Part shown: positions 6,801 through 11,265 of the stretch, piece by piece
Numbering within the stretch: position 1 is the first letter of the stretch
How the letters are laid out: each line of letters opens with the position of its first letter
Source: an uncultured Christensenella sp.
Lineage (GTDB): Bacteria > Bacillota > Clostridia > Christensenellales > UBA3700
Direction: 5' to 3'
NCBI GenBank assembly: GCA_910578245.1
Contig: CAJTPC010000036.1
Coordinates: forward strand, 1-11,265
DNA length: 11,265 nt
Position numbers and translations under genes: made by a program
Notes under the pieces: generated by a model
Told to the model about the DNA's origin: nothing
The model's input: the letters and a program-made list of their open reading frames with translations, nothing else
Database searches by the model: none

Positions 6801-7449
6801 GCTTAACGGCTTTGGTTCTCTTTGCGTTGTTAGCCTTGTCGGCGCTGTCTGCAATAATTGCCTTAAGCTCTGCCGATTCTTTCTCAAGGTCAATATTGGA
6901 AAGCAATTCTTTTATTGCTTCCGCGCCCATACCTACTCTGAAAGAACCAATACCAAGGTCTTTATATCTCTCTTTAATTTCCGCAAGTTCTTTGTCCTCG
7001 ATTACGTCCTTGTAGTTGACGTCAGTCGCGCCTGCATCCAAAACTACGTACTTGTTGAAATAAAGCACTAAGTCTACGTCCTTTGGCGACATATCGAGAG
7101 CTACGCTAATTCTTGAAGGCACGCCCTTGTAATACCAAATGTGAGATACCGGAGCCGCAAGTTCGATGTGACCCATTCTCTCTCTTCTTACCTTTGCTTT
7201 TGTTACTTCTACTCCGCACTTGTCGCAGATTACGCCCTTATATCTGATGCGTTTATACTTACCGCAGTGGCACTCCCAGTCCTTAGTAGGTCCAAAAATC
7301 TTCTCGCAGAACAAACCGTCTTTCTCCGGCTTCTGCGTTCTGTAATTGATAGTCTCCGGCTTCAAAACTTCGCCGTGCGACCAAGACCTGATTTTATCGG
7401 GAGAGGCTACGCCTATTTTTATAGAATCAAAATTATTTACTTCTGACAT
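3859..7449 (-). CDS. rpoC: DNA-directed RNA polymerase subunit beta'
   Basis: The beta' subunit forms, with beta, the catalytic cleft of RNA polymerase. Its 1196 residues are normal for Bacillota (B. subtilis 1199). The first zinc site is C60, C62, C75, C78. The catalytic magnesium motif NADFDGD is at 456-462, with aspartates 458, 460 and 462. The bridge-helix and F-loop region is around 710-800. The second zinc site uses C806, C876, C883 and C886. The trigger loop contains MRTFHTGG (920-927). No large lineage-specific insert is visible. The ATG has AGGAGG six bases upstream, starting within the rpoB stop codon, which implies tight translational linkage. The gene is followed within 19 bases by the metK riboswitch and has no terminator of its own. 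All active-site residues looked for are present. Confidence 0.99.
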   Translation of the reverse strand: MSEVNNFDSIKIGVASPDKIRSWSHGEVLKPETINYRTQKPEKDGLFCEKIFGPTKDWECHCGKYKRIRYKGVICDKCGVEVTKAKVRRERMGHIELAAPVSHIWYYKGVPSRISVALDMSPKDVDLVLYFNKYVVLDAGATDVNYKDVIEDKELAEIKERYKDLGIGSFRVGMGAEAIKELLSNIDLEKESAELKAIIADSADKANNAKRTKAVKRLDVIEAFRVSGNRPEWMILDVLPVLPPELRPMVPLDGGRYAASDLNDLYRRVINRNNRLKKLIEFGAPEIIVRNEKRMLQEAVDALIDNGRRGKAVTGPGNRELKSLTALLKGKQGRFRQNLLGKRVDYSGRSVIVVGPELKMYQCGIPKEMAIELFKPFVMKKLVDRGICLNIKNAKRVIERAQDDVVWDILEEVIKDHPVLLNRAPSLHRLSIQAFEPVLVEGRAIKLHPLVCSAFNADFDGDQMAVHVPLSIEARTEARFLMLSTNNILKLSDGKPVVSPTQDMVIGSYYMTMIREDGLEEDKRRCFRNPEEALMAYQAGHITLQTPIHVRVSKVIGGNKYSKILKNTTIGRIIFNTAIPQDLHFVPRNTPEQKLDLEINTTVDKKVLSKIVDACFKYKGATETSIILDKIKAQGYKYSTIGAITASVFDMHVPPMKKEIIAQADENVVKIEKQFKKGLLTEEDRYKQTIAVWQKAIADINVELKKGLDDFNPIWMMANSGARGSMTQISQLCGMKGLVADPSGRTIELPIKASLREGLSVLEYFISSHGGRKGMADTALKTADSGYLTRRLVDVCQDVIVNELDCGDTRGMDIVLEGDNTKEFIERIDGRYVMTDILGDKGEVIVEKDAMISPEQAQAIANAGIRKVKIRSILNCKSAHGVCAKCYGKNMASGNSVKLGEAVGIIAAQSIGEPGTQLTMRTFHTGGVALSGDITNGLPRVEELFEARRPKGQALVAEIAGEVSIDNEKHVLTILPAKADSEKKDYKLVFGQKLKVENGQKVAAGEVLTQGSIYPQDLLRTKGAKDVQEYIIKEVKIPYASAGVDINEKHIEIVVRQMLRKVKIENQGDTSMMPGEYVDIFAYEAENEKTIEEGGRPAIAKRTLLGITKAALATESFLSAASFQETAKVLTEAAIKNKVDHLIGLKENVILGKLIPAGTGMKRYRNIVALPANGVENHIVEENIEHKFAGEDDIED

Positions 7450-7455
7450 TACACG

Positions 7456-7463
7456 CCTCCTTA
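7456..7463 (-). promoter_or_regulatory. rpoC Shine-Dalgarno overlapping the rpoB stop codon
   Basis: On the minus strand TAAGGAGG joins the rpoB stop codon TAA (7461-7463) to AGGAGG, six bases before the rpoC ATG. A ribosome ending rpoB sits on the rpoC start site, which favours balanced output of the two subunits. The overlap also fixes both gene ends. Confidence 0.9.
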
Positions 7464-10400
7464 ATTTTCATCGTCTTCAAACATATTGCTGAAGATGTCG
7501 TCGTCTTTATCGTCGCCGTCGGCATCGCCGAACGGATTGCCGTCGCCAAAGCTAAAGATATCGTCTTGAGTACCGAGATCGAAGATGTCAACCTCTTTGC
7601 CTTCTGCGCTGTTATCATGTTCTTCGTAATACTCGCCTTCTTCCTCAACGGTTTCACGAAGTCCGATTTCTTCCTTGTTCTCATTGAGCACCTTGACGTC
7701 AAGACCGAGAGCTTGGAATTCCTTAATCAATACCTTGAAGGATTCAGGAGTACCCGGCTCTGTGATAGGAGCGCCCTTAACTATGGATTCATAAGTCTTA
7801 ACTCTACCTACTACGTCGTCTGACTTAACTGTCAATATCTCTTGCAAAATGTTGGCCGCGCCATACGCTTCGAGCGCCCAAACTTCCATTTCACCGAATC
7901 TCTGTCCGCCGAATTGCGCCTTACCGCCAAGAGGCTGTTGGGTAACTAAGCTGTATGGACCGGTAGATCTTGCGTGAATCTTCTCGTCAACCAAGTGACA
8001 GAGTTTGAGCATATACATATAACCGACCGTAACGGGATTCTCAAACTTCTCGCCCGTTCTGCCATCGTAAAGCTCTATCTTACCGTTTTCAGGCAAGCCG
8101 TTCTCAACAAGTAATTGCTTGATATCTGCCTCTGTAGCTCCATCGAAGACCGGAGTGGATATATGCCATCCGCAAGCCTTAGCAACTAAGCCCAAGTGAA
8201 CTTCAAGCACCTGACCAATGTTCATACGCGAAGGCACGCCCAATGGGTTGAGCACGATTTGAAGCGGTGTTCCGTCCGGCATGAACGGCATATCTTCTCT
8301 TGGAAGTACTCTTGATACAACGCCCTTGTTACCGTGACGGCCTGACATCTTATCGCCTACGCCAATCTTGCGCTTTTGGGCAATGTAAACTCTGACGAGT
8401 TTGCTAACGCCCGGAGAAAGTTCTTTGCTGTTTTCTTTTGTGAACACCTTAACGTCTACAACGATACCCGACTGACCGTGAGGCAATCTCAAGGAAGTAT
8501 CTCTGACTTCTCTTGACTTCTCGCCGAAGATAGCTCTCAAAAGTCTTTCTTCAGGAGTGAGTTCCGTTTCGCCCTTAGGCGTTACTCTGCCGACTAGAAT
8601 ATCTCCGCTGTGAACTTCTGCGCCGGGGATAATGATACCGTCTTCGTCAAGATATTTCAACGCATCGTCGCCGAGATTAGGAATATCTCTCGTGATTTGC
8701 TCTTCGCCGAGCTTGGTATCTCTGCTTTCTATCTCATACTCTTCGATATGGATAGATGTAAATACGTCGTCTTTTACAAGATCCTCATTTATAAGAATAG
8801 CGTCCTCGTAGTTGTAACCTTCCCAAGACATGTAACCAATGAGAATGTTTCTACCTAGCGACAATTCGCCGTTGCAAGTGGAAGGTCCGTCTGCAAGTAC
8901 CATACCCTTGCTAACTCTCTGTCCCTTGCTGACGATTGGCTTTTGAATGATACACGTACCTGCGTTGGATCTTTCAAACTTTTGCAAGATATAAGTATCT
9001 AGCGCGCCGTCGTCGCGTCTTATGCCTATTTCGCCGGAAGATACGCTCTCGACGAATCCGTCGTTTTTCGCAATAACCATAACGCCGGAATCGTAAGCGA
9101 TTTTATGCTCGATACCGGTACCGATAAACGGAGCTTCCGGTCTTAAAAGCGGAACTGCCTGACGTTGCATGTTGGAGCCCATCAACGCGCGGGCTGTATC
9201 GTCGTTTTCGAGGAACGGTATGAGCGCTGCGGCAACCGATACGAGTTGTTTAGGCGAAACGTCCATATAGCTGACTTCGTTTTGGTTGAACTCTCTGATG
9301 TCGCCTCTATGACGGCAAGTTACACGCTCCGTAGCAAACGAACCGTCTTCGTTGAGTTGCGCATTTGCTTGCGCTACGATATACTTGTCCTCTTCGTCGG
9401 CTTGCAAATACTGTACCTCATCGCTAACGTAACTTATCTCTTTGCCATCTGCGTCAAGTTTTTTGACTACCTTTCGGTACGGAGCTTCGATAAAACCGTA
9501 TTCGTTAACTCTTGCATAAGTAGCAAGCGAAGATATAAGACCTATATTTTGACCTTCAGGAGTTTCGATAGGACACATACGACCGTAATGAGTATGGTGA
9601 ATATCGCGCACTTCAAATGAAGCTCTTTCTCTGTTAAGACCGCCCGGACCGAGCGCAGACAACTTACGCTTGTGAGTAAGTTCTGCGATTGGGTTGTGGT
9701 GGTCCATAAATTGAGAAAGCTGTGACGAGCAGAAGAACTCTTTGATTACCGCCGTCACCGGCTTTATATTTATAAAGGTCTGAGCCTTGAATTCGCCATC
9801 GGCTTGAGTAACAAGCATCTTCTCCTTGATGCCTCTGTCAAGTCTTGTAAGACCTACTCTGAATTGATTTTGCAACAACTCGCCTACCGAACGTATTCTT
9901 CTGTTGGCAAGGTGGTCGATATTATCTTTTTCTCCAAAACCTACAGATAGTCCGAGGTTGTAAGATACAGTTGCAACAACATCGTCGAGAGTAAGATTTT
10001 TAATGACAAGTTTATCTCTGTTTTCCGGCAACTTGATAGCCTTCTTCAATTCTTCAAGGTCTTGATTCTCTTGCATCAACTTAATAAGCGCGGGAGTATA
10101 TACCTTTTCCAAAATGCCCAAATCTTTTGCCGTAAAGTCTATATTATCTCCATAGTAAGACTTAAGGTACTCGATCATATCAACGGTGTTGTTGCCGATG
10201 ACCTTAAACTCTTCCGACTCGCCCTCTTTCACAATCTTTTTCTTGAGGTATACTACGTTGACTCCTGCATTTTGAATTGCTTGTGCCGTTTCAATATCTA
10301 CTACTTGTCCTTGCTCTGCCAAAACTTCGCCGTCTGCGCTTACTACGTCTTTTGCCAAAGTATGACCTTCGATTCTCGTAGCAAGAGCAAGTTTTTTGTT

Positions 10401-11231
10401 GACTTTATATCTGCCTACGCGCATAAAGTTATACTTTTTGTCGTCGTAGAAAGTAGATTCTATAAGTTGAGAAATACCTTCCTGCGAAGGAATTTCACCC
10501 GGACGCAAACGCTTGTATAGTTCTATTCTCGCGTCCTCGATAGTCTTGGTAGCGTCCTTTTCGATAGTCTTTATAAGTATATCTTCTTTGCCAAACACGT
10601 CGTAAAGTTCTTCATCGCTACTAATACCGAGCGAACGCAACAGCACCGTGGCGGGAATTTTGCGGTTACGGTCTACGTTGACCCACAAAATCGAATTGAG
10701 GTCTTGCTTGAATTCAAGCCAAGCTCCTCTGTTTGGCATAATAGTGGTTTCGAATCTCTCGATACCCGACTTGTCCATTGAGCTGACGCTGTAAACGCCG
10801 GGGCTTCTGACCAACTGACTGACGATAACGCGTTCTGCGCCGTTGATAATGAAAGAGCCGTTGTCGGTGATCATAGGCAAATCGCCCATGAATACCTCCT
10901 CTTCCGTAATCTCGCCCGTCTCTTTGCGAACAAGTCTTACTTTGACACGCAACGCTCTAGCGTACGTCGTATCGCGGTCTTTGCACTCTTTAATGGAATA
11001 CTTGGTCTCATCGTCAAGTTTGAATCCCAAATAGTGCAATTCGAATCTTCCGCCTCTATCGCATACGGGAGAAAAGTCATCGAGGACTTCTTGGATACCC
11101 GTTGTGATAAACTGCTTGTAAGATTCTTTTTGAAGTTCGATCAAATAAGGTATTTCAAGCGGTTCATGAATTTTGGAGAAACACTCACGCTCCGTATTGC
11201 CGTATTTGACTGTATGAGTTCTTTGAGGCAT
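7461..11231 (-). CDS. rpoB: DNA-directed RNA polymerase subunit beta
   Basis: Beta pairs with beta' to form the RNA polymerase active centre and carries the rifampicin site. The 1256-residue protein starts with a normal RpoB N-terminus. It contains FMGDLPMITDNGSFIING (114-131), the rifampicin region SSQLSQFMD through LSALGPGG (502-531), RMCPIETPEGQNIGLI (551-566), and DKMSGRHGNKGV (960-971) with the active-site lysines K961 and K969. The conserved C-terminal part has GGKAQFGGQRFGEMEVWALE (1102-1121). A segment of roughly 350-435 is longer than in B. subtilis and looks clostridial. Two rifampicin-region residues differ from the usual form: C501 and K523 (E. coli positions 507 and 529). After residue 1182 there is a 74-residue acidic tail with repeated DIF motifs. 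The ATG is preceded six bases upstream by AAGGAGGG. The gene lies directly upstream of rpoC and is probably co-transcribed with it. Confidence 0.99.
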   Translation of the reverse strand: MPQRTHTVKYGNTERECFSKIHEPLEIPYLIELQKESYKQFITTGIQEVLDDFSPVCDRGGRFELHYLGFKLDDETKYSIKECKDRDTTYARALRVKVRLVRKETGEITEEEVFMGDLPMITDNGSFIINGAERVIVSQLVRSPGVYSVSSMDKSGIERFETTIMPNRGAWLEFKQDLNSILWVNVDRNRKIPATVLLRSLGISSDEELYDVFGKEDILIKTIEKDATKTIEDARIELYKRLRPGEIPSQEGISQLIESTFYDDKKYNFMRVGRYKVNKKLALATRIEGHTLAKDVVSADGEVLAEQGQVVDIETAQAIQNAGVNVVYLKKKIVKEGESEEFKVIGNNTVDMIEYLKSYYGDNIDFTAKDLGILEKVYTPALIKLMQENQDLEELKKAIKLPENRDKLVIKNLTLDDVVATVSYNLGLSVGFGEKDNIDHLANRRIRSVGELLQNQFRVGLTRLDRGIKEKMLVTQADGEFKAQTFINIKPVTAVIKEFFCSSQLSQFMDHHNPIAELTHKRKLSALGPGGLNRERASFEVRDIHHTHYGRMCPIETPEGQNIGLISSLATYARVNEYGFIEAPYRKVVKKLDADGKEISYVSDEVQYLQADEEDKYIVAQANAQLNEDGSFATERVTCRHRGDIREFNQNEVSYMDVSPKQLVSVAAALIPFLENDDTARALMGSNMQRQAVPLLRPEAPFIGTGIEHKIAYDSGVMVIAKNDGFVESVSSGEIGIRRDDGALDTYILQKFERSNAGTCIIQKPIVSKGQRVSKGMVLADGPSTCNGELSLGRNILIGYMSWEGYNYEDAILINEDLVKDDVFTSIHIEEYEIESRDTKLGEEQITRDIPNLGDDALKYLDEDGIIIPGAEVHSGDILVGRVTPKGETELTPEERLLRAIFGEKSREVRDTSLRLPHGQSGIVVDVKVFTKENSKELSPGVSKLVRVYIAQKRKIGVGDKMSGRHGNKGVVSRVLPREDMPFMPDGTPLQIVLNPLGVPSRMNIGQVLEVHLGLVAKACGWHISTPVFDGATEADIKQLLVENGLPENGKIELYDGRTGEKFENPVTVGYMYMLKLCHLVDEKIHARSTGPYSLVTQQPLGGKAQFGGQRFGEMEVWALEAYGAANILQEILTVKSDDVVGRVKTYESIVKGAPITEPGTPESFKVLIKEFQALGLDVKVLNENKEEIGLRETVEEEGEYYEEHDNSAEGKEVDIFDLGTQDDIFSFGDGNPFGDADGDDKDDDIFSNMFEDDEN

Positions 11232-11237
11232 ATTGCA

Positions 11238-11245
11238 CCCTCCTT
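11238..11245 (-). promoter_or_regulatory. Strong Shine-Dalgarno of rpoB
   Basis: On the minus strand AAGGAGGG lies six bases before the rpoB ATG and settles the start codon. It is preceded by an AT-rich stretch with a run of six Ts (11246-11251). The 20 bases between this site and the window edge show no convincing promoter or hairpin. The signals that drive rpoB must lie further upstream. Confidence 0.85.
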
Positions 11246-11265
11246 AAAAAATTTCGAATAATTTG

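Noticed and set aside
7433..7702. Minus-strand 89-codon frame across the rpoB-rpoC junction
   Set aside because: It is a different frame of the low-complexity acidic rpoB tail and overlaps both genes; no ribosome site of its own was seen.
11246..11265. AT-rich inverted repeat before rpoB as an attenuator
   Set aside because: Only about five AT pairs can form (AAATT with AATTT) and the window ends there; a stable hairpin cannot be supported.

Overview
The window carries four genes, all on the minus strand, in transcription order rpoB, rpoC, metK, recD2 (right to left in window coordinates). The fit is to a low-to-moderate GC Bacillota, most likely class Clostridia. Reasons: strong AGGAGG-type Shine-Dalgarno sites; a SAM-I (S-box) riboswitch before metK; a stand-alone RecD2 helicase of the YrrC type; and a beta subunit with the long segment before the rifampicin region that I associate with clostridial RpoB. 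The genus cannot be named from this sequence.

Right part (3859-11231): rpoB and rpoC, the two large RNA polymerase subunits, are intact and 11 bases apart. The rpoB stop codon is the first triplet of the rpoC Shine-Dalgarno sequence, so they look like one transcription unit. Its promoter lies beyond position 11265.

Middle (3697-3858): a 162-base leader separates rpoC from metK. It holds an S-box aptamer, a candidate antiterminator and an intrinsic terminator whose U-tract touches the metK Shine-Dalgarno. No other terminator follows rpoC, so this SAM-controlled terminator may also end rpoBC transcripts. A near-consensus promoter whose -10 box overlaps the 5' strand of aptamer stem P1 could produce a metK transcript that bypasses SAM control.

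Left part (1-3696): metK (S-adenosylmethionine synthetase) is followed by a 13-bp-stem hairpin and recD2. A good promoter (TTGACA, 18 bases, TACAAT) has its -10 inside the hairpin, so metK transcripts should stop there while recD2 starts afresh. The last 14 codons and the stop of recD2 are made of a dispersed-repeat sequence. A bidirectional terminator closes the block at 71-98, and positions 1-70 show no gene.

No mobile-element gene, CRISPR array, tRNA or rRNA was found. The core genes are ordinary housekeeping genes. The interesting signals are the regulatory junctions, the repeat-encoded RecD2 tail, an acidic motif-bearing tail on RpoB, and two changed residues in the rifampicin region.
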